Assembly (NCBI RefSeq): GCF_030150205.1
Contig: NZ_JASLGT010000017.1
Location: forward strand, 186,001-250,000
Source of the DNA: Niabella sp.
GTDB taxonomy: Bacteria > Bacteroidota > Bacteroidia > Chitinophagales > Chitinophagaceae
Reading direction: 5' to 3'
DNA: 64,000 nt
Each line of letters opens with the position of its first letter. Position 1 is the stretch's first letter. A program made the position numbers and the translations under genes. The notes under the pieces were generated by a model that was not told the DNA's origin, did not search any database, and saw only the letters and a list, made by a program, of their open reading frames with translations. Of this stretch, positions 42,735 through 51,768 are shown piece by piece.

Positions 42735-42762
42735 CGTTTAGCGTTCAGCCATCAGTTTTCAG
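42735..42762 (-). repeat. 7-bp array CTGAAAA on the minus strand, four units
   Basis: Read on the minus strand: CTGAAAA, CTGATGG, CTGAACG, CTAAACG in exact 7-bp register. Lies in the 637-bp gap 42557-43193, which otherwise shows the RCC1 promoter and a small hairpin (CGTTGCT / AGCAACG at 42903-42922) and no gene. Confidence 0.7.
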
Positions 42763-43193
42763 TTGAAGTTGATTACGTCCGGGACCGGCGATCTGGCATC
42801 AGGTGTTGAACGGAACGAATGTTAAACCTTGTACCTGAAAGTGAGAACCTGCAACTGTATGGGAATTTGAATAAGAACTTAAAGATCAAAGCTGCAGCGC
42901 AGCGTTGCTATTGCCAGCAACGAACGCGGGAATGAATGGAGGTGCAGCGCACCGGTAATATAAAACGCCTCCAAAAAGATTCCTGCCGTGCTCCCGTCAC
43001 AAGGGGTTCATCGGGTGGGCGCCTTTTTGTTATCAAAAGATCAGCTCTTTTTGGTCTCAAAGACGTATTCTTGCTGCATTGTAAGGCAATAGACCTCCTT
43101 TTAACTTTGCGCATAAGCGATTGCTATCGGGAGTGAAAATGGAACAGTCGTAAACAGGAGCTGTTATAAAAATGTATAGAAAGATGAAATGCT

Positions 43194-43865
43194 CTATAGC
43201 TCATCTAATAGTATAATCCCATTCCGTATCGCAAATTTGATCACACCCGCGATATTTTTTGCCTTGATTTTCCGCATCAGGTTGCTGCGGTATTGCTCAA
43301 TCGTCCGTTCCGACAGGAACAGGTTTTTACTGATTTCTTTTGTACTCATCTGTTTGCACAGCAACCGGATAAGCTCGATTTCTGTTCCCGAGAATTTAAT
43401 ATTTGCAATCAGGTGTTTGATGGCCAGGTCATCGGTAGAAGTGGTGAACCGGTTAATGATATGGCTTCTTGCTTCTTTACAGAAAAAATCCCGCCCATCC
43501 ATTAATAAATGGATCGCCTTAACCAATTCCTCATCGTCTTCTGTTTTGACCACATACCCGTTTACACCGGCTTTAACCATTTTTATAACCACATCGGGCG
43601 TGTAGGAGAAGGAGTAGGCCAGTATTTTAGCTGCAGGGATTTTGTATTTTATTTCACGGGCCAGTGCATCTCCTGGTGTATCTGGTAAATAGTAATCAAG
43701 AATAATCAACGCCGGGCTTAGCTCCAGGGCCTTGCTTAACCCGGTTGCGCCATCATATGCCGCATAAAAATTTTCAAAAAGAGAACTGGTGATCAGCTTT
43801 ATACCATTTGAAATCATTTTGTGATCATCAATTACTAATAAAGAATGGTACAACGAATCAGCCAT
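43194..43865 (-). CDS. LuxR/NarL-type response regulator
   Basis: 223 residues. The receiver domain (1-125) has D13, D14, phospho-acceptor D57 in LIILDYYLPD, and K107 in VVKTEDDEE; the DNA-binding domain (155-220) has the NarL-type helix-turn-helix KEISKNLFLSERTIEQYRSNL. It lies 42 bases downstream of the histidine kinase gene on the same strand, so kinase and regulator form one unit. Targets cannot be read from the window. The receiver has all catalytic residues, so it is probably phosphorylated by its neighbour. Confidence 0.92.
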   Translation of the reverse strand: MADSLYHSLLVIDDHKMISNGIKLITSSLFENFYAAYDGATGLSKALELSPALIILDYYLPDTPGDALAREIKYKIPAAKILAYSFSYTPDVVIKMVKAGVNGYVVKTEDDEELVKAIHLLMDGRDFFCKEARSHIINRFTTSTDDLAIKHLIANIKFSGTEIELIRLLCKQMSTKEISKNLFLSERTIEQYRSNLMRKIKAKNIAGVIKFAIRNGIILLDEL

Positions 43866-43907
43866 GTTTATGTTTGCCGGGTTTTCAAAATAATGGATGC
43901 CCGAGGA

Positions 43908-45776
43908 TCATCTCAGTTGCAAAGATATGTTTATATGGTATCCGTTGGGATATTCATTAGTCAGCAGAAAATCGCCGTTCAGCCGCTGTACTCTTTCTTT
44001 AATGTTTTGAATGCCGGTCCCTGTACGATCGGCCTGGGTAGCCCATCCTTTACCGTTGTCCTGGTAGGTTACGGACAGCCGGTTACCCTGTTGAATAAAG
44101 GCTGTCTGTATTTCGTTAAACTGCGCATGTTTGATGGTATTGGTAATGCATTCATTTAAAATCGCTTTCAGTTCGGTGAATTGATAATGGCTGATAAACC
44201 GGTTGGTATCTGCCGGCGCGTTCACGCCATATGTAAACGAACCATCTGTATTCAGTTTGTTTAATACCGTTCCGGTATGGCGGATAAGGTCGGCAATGGT
44301 ATATTGCTGCTCCGATTTCAGATCATATGACAAACTGCGTATAAGGGATATCGTATGTTCTATATTTTTCTCCAGTGCTGTTTTCTCCCTGGCGCCGGAG
44401 TTCCTGGAGGTTCTGGCCAATGCTATGGCATGCAAAAGAGCGGGATTGGTTTCATCATGAATATCCCTGGCCAGGTTTAACTTGAATTGCAGAAACTTGT
44501 TTTTCTGACGTTGCCGGAAATAGAAAAAGGCAGCGATAAAAATCAGTAAAAAAATCAGGCTGGAATTGAGAATGACGCGCAAACGCCGTTGTGATTTTGC
44601 AGATCCGGCTGCTGCTGCTTTTAGCAGTATTTGCTGATCCTCTGCCTTCACCCGGGCGTACATCATTTCATCGATATCATCGACCAGGGTAGCCCGGTCG
44701 CTATCCAGGATGGTGGTGGCCTCCGTTAACAGATCGGCGCTTGCTTTAAACTGATTCTTTGCATACAGGTTTTGCGCTTCGTATTTCCGGAGCAGGTACT
44801 GGTTGTAAGGAACGGCTTCGTCTTTAATAAGTTCTTTATACAAATTGATATAATGTGTGGCACTATCTGCGTTGTAGTGGGAGAGATAGAAGGCTACTTT
44901 CCATTCAGTAAGCGATGTATCGATACAATATTTTAGATAACCGGGGGTCCGCGGGTCTTCCCGGAGCGCTATCATATCCCGGAAACACGCTGCCTGCTTC
45001 GCCGCATTGTATTGCGCGGTTGCATATCGATAGGAAGCGCGGTTTTTCGAAAATACAATATTGGTCTTTACCACGTCGCTGAGGTCAGCCCGGCTATCTG
45101 CTATCCGTTCAATTTTATTGAGCAGGGTCAGGGCCTGGAAACCAGCCAGGATGTCCCTGAGCTCAAAAAGAGCCTGTGCCGATTTTTCCAGGACCATTGT
45201 TGCCTGAACAAGGTCGTTGCCTGGGAAGCTCTTTTGCATGGCCAGTTCCGGTACGCCTAACAGATAAGTTTTATTATGTTCATACAGTTCTTTTACCTTA
45301 TTATAGGAAGCATGTGAAAGGTAGTAACCGGCAATAACTGTCAGGGCTGTAAGTGAGGGGCGCCCGTTCTCCTTTTGTTCCAGCTGGTTGATGCGTTCGG
45401 CATAATAAAGCATTTCGCCATATTTCCCATTCATCTGCGCCAGGGTACAAACAATACCATAAAAATTTCTTTTATGGGGTTCACTGGATGGAGTATCCCA
45501 GATGGCTGCTCTGTAAGGTCCCAATAGTTTTAATGCTTCATCACCGGTAAATGGAATGTTTGCAGACAGCGCCGAACGCATGACAGCAAATACGTTATCG
45601 AAATAACCAGGCCCGTTGAGTTTACCGGTTTTATAGGCATTGTTTAACTGCCGAACGACCTGTATGACAGAATCTTTAGTAGTATTGCTATAGCCGTTAG
45701 TGACGGTTAATAGCAGTATTACGATTAAAGCATAAAATATTTTTGATTGCCTATGTATCCGTTTGCTCCAATTCAT
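43908..45776 (-). CDS. Histidine kinase with TPR-like sensor region (NarX/DesK type)
   Basis: 622 residues. An N-terminal signal/anchor (ALIVILLLTVTNGYS) is followed by about 370 residues of helical TPR-like repeats in the periplasm, one membrane segment near 405-425 (VILNSSLIFLLIFIAAFFYF region), and a HisKA_3 domain with H440 in LARDIHDETNPALL. The ATPase part has N in NECITNTIKHA, DNGKGW and GTGIQNIKERV. This is the common Bacteroidota kinase layout with a tetratricopeptide sensor. The DETNP after the His differs from the more usual DxxGQ. Upstream partner of the LuxR-type regulator. Confidence 0.88.
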   Translation of the reverse strand: MNWSKRIHRQSKIFYALIVILLLTVTNGYSNTTKDSVIQVVRQLNNAYKTGKLNGPGYFDNVFAVMRSALSANIPFTGDEALKLLGPYRAAIWDTPSSEPHKRNFYGIVCTLAQMNGKYGEMLYYAERINQLEQKENGRPSLTALTVIAGYYLSHASYNKVKELYEHNKTYLLGVPELAMQKSFPGNDLVQATMVLEKSAQALFELRDILAGFQALTLLNKIERIADSRADLSDVVKTNIVFSKNRASYRYATAQYNAAKQAACFRDMIALREDPRTPGYLKYCIDTSLTEWKVAFYLSHYNADSATHYINLYKELIKDEAVPYNQYLLRKYEAQNLYAKNQFKASADLLTEATTILDSDRATLVDDIDEMMYARVKAEDQQILLKAAAAGSAKSQRRLRVILNSSLIFLLIFIAAFFYFRQRQKNKFLQFKLNLARDIHDETNPALLHAIALARTSRNSGAREKTALEKNIEHTISLIRSLSYDLKSEQQYTIADLIRHTGTVLNKLNTDGSFTYGVNAPADTNRFISHYQFTELKAILNECITNTIKHAQFNEIQTAFIQQGNRLSVTYQDNGKGWATQADRTGTGIQNIKERVQRLNGDFLLTNEYPNGYHINISLQLR

Positions 45777-46893
45777 GTTGTGTTTATTTGAATTTCGGTT
45801 ATAATAACTAATACCGGAGCAGGGCCGTTCGCATCAGGTTAATAATGCTTGCCGGGTAAACGGTTTGTTCAGATGACTGGTTGTTGCCGAACGTTGATGG
45901 GTTTCTGAACATTTTTATATTTTAGAAGAAAGAGGCGGAACCATGGTCAGGAAAAACCCGGAAACGCGCTCTTACCCTTTAGTACTTTTTTAAATTTTAT
46001 TCAGCTGTATCCGGCTGTACATAAACCTGGCGGAACCCTGCACCTCCTCGTTACCACCAACTGCTGTTCTTTCATCAACTATTTGTTTCCCGTGCGTTCA
46101 CACTGCTATTGAAGTTGTAAAAGGTTTCTTTGTTTTTATGAAGAAGTCTGCTAATCCGACGGTTCTCCAACTAAAAGCAATGTTGTAAAAGAGCGGGTTG
46201 ATCGTTAGACCGCCGTAGTGAAAAAGCTATCTGCCGGCCCGGTATATAACTGCTTTTATTTTTTTGCTTTTGTAAAAACGGAGTTAAGATTGCTGAATAG
46301 ATTATTCAATAACAAAGCTAAACCCCGGCTATCTAAAGCGGGTAAAAAACCGTATTTACTCAATGGATTTATAGTAAAAACTCAATAATAAAAATATGAG
46401 GGCCTGAGGGGGGCGGCTGCTTGGAATAGTTTAAAGGTATATGCGAATGTTAACGAACGATTGTTTGTCGATTGTTTACAATGAACTTATGCCTGCGGCG
46501 CTGTAACAGACTTCAATAAACGAAGCGCAGAAGCCCGGCGCCTGAAACGTACAGGTTTTATATTCTTTGCCTTGTTAACCAGCTTTAATTATCGGGGCAG
46601 AAAAGGAAATGGATGCGGACGCAAAGTGTATAATGTGCTTTAAACAATGATCCGGGAGAAGCTAAGATCTTTGTCCCGGTTTTATATTTTAAAAATCGAA
46701 TATTGATCAAGCTATATGTAAGAACTATTACCTGTATAAAATACAGGATGTATGGAATATACTTATAGCATCTCTCCAATGTTCCGAATATATAAACCAC
46801 CAGGGAAATATCACGGCATTGAACGGGTTTTTATGGCAGGCATATGGAAGATCAGAATTGGAGTAGCAAAACCCGGTGGTGGATCCTGTTGCT
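45777..46893. other. 1.1-kb gap without recognisable gene
   Basis: Upstream of the histidine kinase and downstream of the 50-residue protein gene. AT-rich with several T-tracts (for example 46258-46270) and no open frame with recognisable product or codon bias. An open frame at 46585-46800 (minus) has no homology that I can see. Could hold promoters or a small RNA, but I cannot support one. Confidence 0.5.
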
Positions 46894-47046
46894 TCAGGAG
46901 TGCTTTTTGAAATACTGGATCTCCCGTTCGTGGTTCTTTGCTGCTTCCAGGGAATCAAAAGTTCCCAGGTTCCTGCGCCGGTTCGTTTTCGGGTCTGGTT
47001 TTCTTGAGTAGATGCGGTATTTACCGGATTTAAGTTTGCGTATCAT
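46894..47046 (-). CDS. Small basic protein of 50 residues, Bacteroidota type
   Basis: From ATG 47046 the product starts MIRKLKSGKYRIYSRK and contains NRRRNLGTFDSLEAAKNHER, ending QYFKKHS. I recall this as a small conserved protein in many Bacteroidota genomes, with a K-S-G-[KE]-YR-[IL]-YSRK start and NLGTF core, of unknown role; its high charge and aromatic content fit nucleic-acid or ribosome binding. The frame is open upstream to 47124 without family similarity. A TATTTTTG box (minus, 47147-47154) lies about 100 bases upstream. The gap 47047-47451 otherwise shows nothing clear. Confidence 0.75.
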   Translation of the reverse strand: MIRKLKSGKYRIYSRKPDPKTNRRRNLGTFDSLEAAKNHEREIQYFKKHS

Positions 47047-47451
47047 TGCTTGTTGTTTGATGAGCAGGGCCGAATTTAAACGCTTAATGTACCAGCTTGG
47101 AGTCCACAGGATTTTTGCCGTCACAGAATTTTTTCTAATTGCGCTACAAAAATAACGGGCTATAACGTCATGTTCTTTTCATGCCTGCCGGTGAGCGTAA
47201 GCCCGGGATGATATCTTTAGGACACCCATAAATTTAATGGTCATCCTTTATTGATCAAACTCCTGTAGCAGATCTGACCGCCCTTTTGAAGGCTGCCCAA
47301 TACGGCCACGTTTTATTGTACAACAGCTGCAAGAAACGGGCCGTTTGCTTTCCTGAAACCGGCATTAACGGGCAGTGCTGTATGCGGCAGCATTTTTGTA
47401 GCTGCAATGGTAAATGACACAATCATGAAAAGAGAAACGGGCTCCCAGGAA

Positions 47452-47880
47452 ATGAATACGATTAGCGAATGTATCCAAAATGCGGTTAAAACAGGCTATA
47501 CCCTCGATTTCTTTATTACAGAAGAGGGGCTTTCCTATAATGGTGCCGGAAGGGTATACGGTCCCGGGGATATTACTATAAAAAACTTTTACCGGTTTGA
47601 AGGAGAAAGTGATCCGGCAGATAACGCCATCCTGTACCTGATGCGTACACGCGATGGTGCCAGGGGGACATTACTGGACGCTTATGGCGCGTATTCAGAA
47701 GCGCGTATTGCCCGGTTTGTAAAGGAAGTGGAGGATATTCAAAAACGGGCGCCGCATATGAAGATGAAGCTGGGCCGGTATTGGAAGATCGGACTGGGCG
47801 CCGTTGTAGCCGCTGGTGCATTGCTGGGACTCCTTTATAAAAAGCGTGCACACCGGGTGCCGGCTTTTATGGCCGGCTGA
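47452..47880 (+). CDS. Small protein of the family misnamed phosphoribosylpyrophosphate synthetase, with C-terminal membrane helix
   Basis: 142 residues from ATG 47452 (other in-frame ATGs at 47407 and 47425). Residues 1-90 have TISECIQNAVKTGYTLDFFI, then FYRFEGESDPADNAILYLMR and GTLLDAYGAYSE. In Bacteroidota databases such proteins carry the label phosphoribosylpyrophosphate synthetase although they are far too short for PRPP synthetase and lack its motifs, so I do not accept that name. The C-terminus adds a single hydrophobic segment (IGLGAVVAAGALLGLLY) and a basic end, which I do not recall as standard. Function unknown. Opens the small-protein region that runs to 58 kb. Confidence 0.7.
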   Translation: MNTISECIQNAVKTGYTLDFFITEEGLSYNGAGRVYGPGDITIKNFYRFEGESDPADNAILYLMRTRDGARGTLLDAYGAYSEARIARFVKEVEDIQKRAPHMKMKLGRYWKIGLGAVVAAGALLGLLYKKRAHRVPAFMAG

Positions 47881-47934
47881 TAAGAGAACGATGCGGATTA
47901 TTTGATGCTTCATCATGAAAAACAAAACAGCCTT

Positions 47935-48165
47935 ATGACACTCAAGCAATTTCTCCAGGTAAGCGAGGCAGAACAACTCCGCGTTTTATGGAATGCCCGT
48001 TTTATTTCTGAAAGATGGGAGGAAGAGGTACTTTGTACCCGCTACCAGGTTTTTGATTTCTACATTGAAGTATATGTAAAAGACAATGCCGTTACGGCGT
48101 TTAATTACTTTGATGCGGACCAAAATGCCGGCCAGGCGGCGCTTCAGAGCCGGAAATGTGTGTAG
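47935..48165 (+). CDS. Small acidic-aromatic protein, unknown
   Basis: 76 residues from ATG 47935 (MTLKQFLQVSEAEQLRVLWN). Contains CTRYQVFDFYIEVYVKDNAVTAFNYF, a beta-hairpin-like stretch, after an alpha-helical start. I recall similar short proteins in Bacteroidota beginning MTL-[KR]-x-F-[LN]-Q and ending FYVEVYY..., annotated hypothetical. The frame is open 11 codons upstream. It is 54 bases downstream of the preceding small gene, so possibly co-transcribed. Confidence 0.6.
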   Translation: MTLKQFLQVSEAEQLRVLWNARFISERWEEEVLCTRYQVFDFYIEVYVKDNAVTAFNYFDADQNAGQAALQSRKCV

Positions 48166-48336
48166 AAAAAAATACCCATATTGTGTATGGAAGTCCACAT
48201 TTTCCGTTAACTCAGTAAAAAACGAGGCAGGTATTTTTGCAGGAAGTGAAGGGGACCGGGAAGATCGATTGTAACAGATAGGTGACCAGGTGCATAAGGG
48301 AGCAGCATTTGATTGTTAAATTAACAAAATACATAC

Positions 48337-48681
48337 ATGAAGGAACAACCTTTTGAATCACATGAACATGACCTGGTGGGCTATGCGGCGCTTGATCTTA
48401 AAAGCGGACCTGAAGCATTTTTGTCTGCGGTATTTCCCAATTATAACCCCGGACGCTTTGTTCCCGTGGCTATTAAAGTGGCTTTTGGGAAGGATCATTT
48501 AACCATTGCTTTATATGCCCACGCAGCCGGTGAAAAACCGGCGACCGGGCAGGAGTTACCAGTTAAGAAATTTAAGGGCGTACTGGATATGGATGTGTTT
48601 GCAACCTATGTAAAACATTTTTCTGTTTCTTTTTCAAATGATCAGTTTGATATGGAACAGATGCGTGTGACCAACCGGTAA
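48337..48681 (+). CDS. Hypothetical protein, 114 residues
   Basis: MKEQPFESHEHDLVGYAALD at the start; the rest is a mixed alpha/beta protein with FVPVAIKVAFGKDHLTIALY and FKGVLDMDVFATYVKHFSVS. No family recognised, no signal peptide or membrane segment. It belongs to the string of short genes on the plus strand between 47.4 and 52.4 kb; codon usage looks like that of the neighbours, which supports a real gene. Confidence 0.58.
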   Translation: MKEQPFESHEHDLVGYAALDLKSGPEAFLSAVFPNYNPGRFVPVAIKVAFGKDHLTIALYAHAAGEKPATGQELPVKKFKGVLDMDVFATYVKHFSVSFSNDQFDMEQMRVTNR

Positions 48682-49340
48682 AGGGTAAATAAAAGATTGC
48701 CTGATTGTTTTGAAATATGATGCCGCAATTTAACCCTGGTTCAGGTTTTTCAAATGATGCCGGACGGGGGGCTAACCCACCGTGGAGGACAGGAGGGCAA
48801 CAGGTATAAGCGGTTTTGACACCGCTTTATCAGGAGCAAACCACTATTCAACCCAGCGGGGGAATCCGCCATTATCGGATACCCCCGCCTTGCAAAGGCC
48901 ATTCAAATCGCAGCCCTTTCAGGTTACATTCTTATATTGAAAAGGAGGATCAATGAGGATGCGATCTGTACGGTTTGCCCGGAGCAAACTGTAAGAGTGA
49001 CCGGCGGATAATTTTCGCTAACGATTACTGAGGTGGTTTTTCCTCATGAAGTGTTGCTATATTTTCCGGCCTGAAATAAAAACATCTCACAGAAGTATCC
49101 TGAAAGATTTAACAAAAAGATTTTAACGGAGCGGGCTTTCTTAATTCCGGTAGCCGGTGCATTGCTGAGGTCCGCGCCCGCTGTACATTTTACCCGTTCC
49201 GGGGCCGGTGACATCACCGGGAAGCAAACTGTATACAGGCATCTTTTCCGGGCTTGACAATAATGGACACGGTATTGGCGCATTGCTTGTTCCGTTTTGT
49301 AAAAGCGTTGAAATCTATTGTTAAACCTAAAAAAAATATT
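48682..49340. other. 659-bp gap with an imperfect hairpin at 48856-48888
   Basis: GCGGGGG (48856-48862) pairs with CCCCCGC (48882-48888), and inside it ATCCG (48864-48868) with CGGAT (48876-48880), separated by one A-A mismatch and a 7-base loop. No T-run follows. A shorter AAGCGG / CCGCTT hairpin lies near 48815. No gene is visible; an RNA element is possible. Confidence 0.5.
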
Positions 49341-49844
49341 ATGAAAGCAAAACAGGGAACACGGGGTTCTAAAACACATCACACAGATACCTCCGTTTTT
49401 GAAGAGATCTACAAATTAGGCTATAAGCACGGGTTTGAAGATGCAAATGATGAAGATGCGTATGATGACGATTTTTCGGATTATGAGGATGAGTATGATG
49501 ATTACGAGGTGAGCAGTGAGCATGGAGGGCATGAAGGGCAAGAGGACGACGAAGAGGAAGAAGACAATGAAGACGGGGAAGAGGAAGCACCCGGACAAAC
49601 CCGGCAACGGCGCAGTTCTCAATCAGGTGGAACTGCCACACGGAGCAGCAGCAGCAGTGCCTCCTCAGGCAACGGAAAAAGCCGTAGCTCCGGCGGAAGC
49701 AATGGTGCTTCTTCCGGGGGATCTTCAAAAAGAGGATTTGCCGCAATGAGCAAGCAACAGCGCACCCGTATTGCCAAAAAAGGTGGTCAGGCATCGCATG
49801 GTGGCAACAGCGGATCGGGAAGAAGATCCGGCAGCCATCGTTAA
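49341..49844 (+). CDS. Acidic, Ser/Gly-rich protein with KGG stress motif
   Basis: 167 residues from ATG 49341. Residues 15-85 are strongly acidic (DDDFSDYEDEYDDYEVSSE), residues 95-135 are a Ser/Gly linker, and the end has KRGFAAMSKQQRTRIAKKGG followed by QASHG, which is the KGG motif of GsiB/con-10-like stress proteins. Such proteins are disordered and induced in desiccation or starvation. The N-terminal acidic section is an unusual extra. The frame extends to 49254 but with no family similarity there. An antisense open frame exists because the composition is biased. Confidence 0.72.
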   Translation: MKAKQGTRGSKTHHTDTSVFEEIYKLGYKHGFEDANDEDAYDDDFSDYEDEYDDYEVSSEHGGHEGQEDDEEEEDNEDGEEEAPGQTRQRRSSQSGGTATRSSSSSASSGNGKSRSSGGSNGASSGGSSKRGFAAMSKQQRTRIAKKGGQASHGGNSGSGRRSGSHR

Positions 49845-49985
49845 ACGTCCCGTTCTTAAAAAGGGGCTCGAAGCCAGCTTAGAACATTATCCGGCAACGC
49901 GCTATGTGTATGTGATCATATCAGCAGCAGCTGGCGTATTGCGGCCTTTGAGCCCCTTTCTTTAACGGATATATAAAACAATACT

Positions 49986-50846
49986 ATGGAAAAGAAAAAG
50001 GAAGAAACATTACGCCCGGAACAGGTACAGGCAAGGCCTGGAATTGAAAATGAAATGCTGCCCCGGCCGGAGAGTGAACCGAAGCAGCATGAAGGCGGAA
50101 GACTTGCAGGTAAAATAGCATTAATCACGGGTGGCGACAGTGGCATTGGCCGGGCGGTTGCCTTGTTATTTGCAAAAGAAGGGGCCCGGGTAGTAGTGGT
50201 GTACCTGAATGAAGATGAAGACGCCGTTTATACGCAAAATCATATAGTGGCTGCGGGAGGCGTATGCCGGCTTGTTAAAGCCGATCTCAGCCAGGAGGCG
50301 CAGTGCAGGTATGCTGTGGAGGAAACGGTGAACCTGTTCGGCGGACTGGATATCCTGGTCAACAATGCCGGAACGCAATGGGAACAGGCTTCTATTGAAG
50401 ACATCAGCACAGAGCAGCTGCTGCAAACCTTTTATACGAACTTCTTTTCCTGTTTCTGGATGACGAAGTATGCGGTAGGTCATATGAAGCATGGTGCGGC
50501 CATTGTAAATACCACCTCTGTTACGGCTTACCGGGGCAGCCCTTCGTTAATGGATTATGCGGCTACCAAGGGTGCCATTGTAGGGTTTACCAGAAGCCTT
50601 GCCGGTAACCTGGTAAAAAAGGGCATCCGTGTAAATGCTGTTGCACCCGGGCCGGTATGGACCCCGCTTATTGTGTCTTCATTTGATAAAGAGAAGGTTG
50701 CTTCTTTTGGTAATGATGTGCCTATGGAACGGGCCGGCGAACCCAATGAAATAGCACCCTGTTACGTATTCCTGGCCAGTGATGATGCCAGTTTTATGAC
50801 CGGCCAGGTACTGCATCCCAACGGCGGGGAGATCATCAACGGTTAA
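49986..50846 (+). CDS. SDR-family oxidoreductase (YghA/YhdF-like, stress-associated)
   Basis: 286 residues. N-terminal tail of about 40 residues with EPKQHEGGRLAGKIALITGG leading into GDSGIGRAVALLF, then LVNNAGTQWEQASI, active site Ser in NTTSVTAYRG and DYAATKGAIVG (Tyr, Lys), and the end FMTGQVLHPNGGEIING. The long N-tail and QWEQ segment are characteristic of YghA/YhdF-type SDRs, which accompany general-stress genes. Substrate unsettled; glucose and other aldehydes or ketones are suggested for relatives. Confidence 0.9.
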   Translation: MEKKKEETLRPEQVQARPGIENEMLPRPESEPKQHEGGRLAGKIALITGGDSGIGRAVALLFAKEGARVVVVYLNEDEDAVYTQNHIVAAGGVCRLVKADLSQEAQCRYAVEETVNLFGGLDILVNNAGTQWEQASIEDISTEQLLQTFYTNFFSCFWMTKYAVGHMKHGAAIVNTTSVTAYRGSPSLMDYAATKGAIVGFTRSLAGNLVKKGIRVNAVAPGPVWTPLIVSSFDKEKVASFGNDVPMERAGEPNEIAPCYVFLASDDASFMTGQVLHPNGGEIING

Positions 50847-50884
50847 AAAAAAGCATATTTTCTAAATTCTATAAAAAGCCCAAC

Positions 50885-51097
50885 ATGAGAAAACAGCATT
50901 TTTTAAAAGCAGTGGAGATCCGCTCAGGCAATGTGGCCGCACAGGATGTACGCAATACACATAACCATACCGAAATGCCGGCAGATGCAAGGGCTTTAAC
51001 CGGAAGCGCCCGGTTAAAGCGCATGACCGGACGAATTACGGGATGGTATCGTTCGCTGCTAAGGAGGCGGCCCGACCGGGGCGCCGGTGCGGAGTAG
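50885..51097 (+). CDS. Hypothetical protein, 70 residues
   Basis: MRKQHFLKAVEIRSGNVAAQ at the start, then a His/Thr-rich segment and a very basic C-terminus (TGWYRSLLRRRPDRG). No signal peptide and no family recognised. Gene spacing (38 bases after the SDR, 80 before DUF4142) and the AT-rich start region support it, but it is short and may be a chance frame. Confidence 0.45.
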   Translation: MRKQHFLKAVEIRSGNVAAQDVRNTHNHTEMPADARALTGSARLKRMTGRITGWYRSLLRRRPDRGAGAE

Positions 51098-51177
51098 ATG
51101 CATTCTTTAGGGTTTATAGCTGCGGGTAGGAATGCAGGGAGGGGTGCGCATTATAAAATGTATTAAAATAATTTTTT

Positions 51178-51768
51178 ATGAAACAATATGGCTTTTCATT
51201 CCTGGCGGGAATGGTTATGATAACAGGTATGAGCCTGTTGTCCTGTAATACCGGCGCCGATAGTAAAAAAGCTGCCGAAGATTCGAATGCGGTTAAATTT
51301 AATAAAAGCGACACGGCCAATCCTTCTTCGGCCACACTTGAAAAAGATGCTGATTTTGCGGTAACGGCCGCAGATGGCGGACTGATGGAAGTAGCGTTGG
51401 GGCAATTGGCTCAGCGTAATGGTGCACATGCTGAAGTAAAAGACTTTGGTCTTATGATGGTAAAAGATCATAGTGCGGCCAATAACGAGCTAAAGGCGCT
51501 GGCCACGCAAAAAAATATTTCTTTGCCCGATTCGCTGAGTGAAGGACTAAAAAAGAAATATGACCGGCTGCGTAGTTTGAAGGGTGCCGCTTTTGATAAG
51601 GAATACATAAAGCTGATGGTGGAAGATCATAAGGAAGATGTAAATGCCTTCCGGAATTATACCAACAAAGGCGCTGATCAGAACCTGGTGCAATGGGCCG
51701 CCGGAAAATTGCCGGTACTGGAAGCGCACCTGCAGCATGCGCAGCAGGTCGATAGCCTGTTGGAATAG
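51178..51768 (+). CDS. DUF4142 lipoprotein
   Basis: 196 residues. Lipobox MSLLSC puts lipid on Cys23. After a disordered linker the DUF4142 four-helix bundle starts at DADFAVTAADGGLMEVALGQ and continues with AEVKDFGLMMVKDHSAAN, KEYIKLMVEDHKEDV and QWAAGKLPVLEAHLQHAQ. The conserved KDH and EDH dipeptides lie on facing helices as in ferritin-like bundles, but metal binding is not proven. Typical of the outer-membrane stress protein set. Starts 80 bases after the 70-residue gene. Confidence 0.9.
   Translation: MKQYGFSFLAGMVMITGMSLLSCNTGADSKKAAEDSNAVKFNKSDTANPSSATLEKDADFAVTAADGGLMEVALGQLAQRNGAHAEVKDFGLMMVKDHSAANNELKALATQKNISLPDSLSEGLKKKYDRLRSLKGAAFDKEYIKLMVEDHKEDVNAFRNYTNKGADQNLVQWAAGKLPVLEAHLQHAQQVDSLLE

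Noticed and set aside
46585..46800. 71-codon open frame on the minus strand
   Set aside because: AT-rich, no family similarity, no promoter or start context; left as part of the empty gap.
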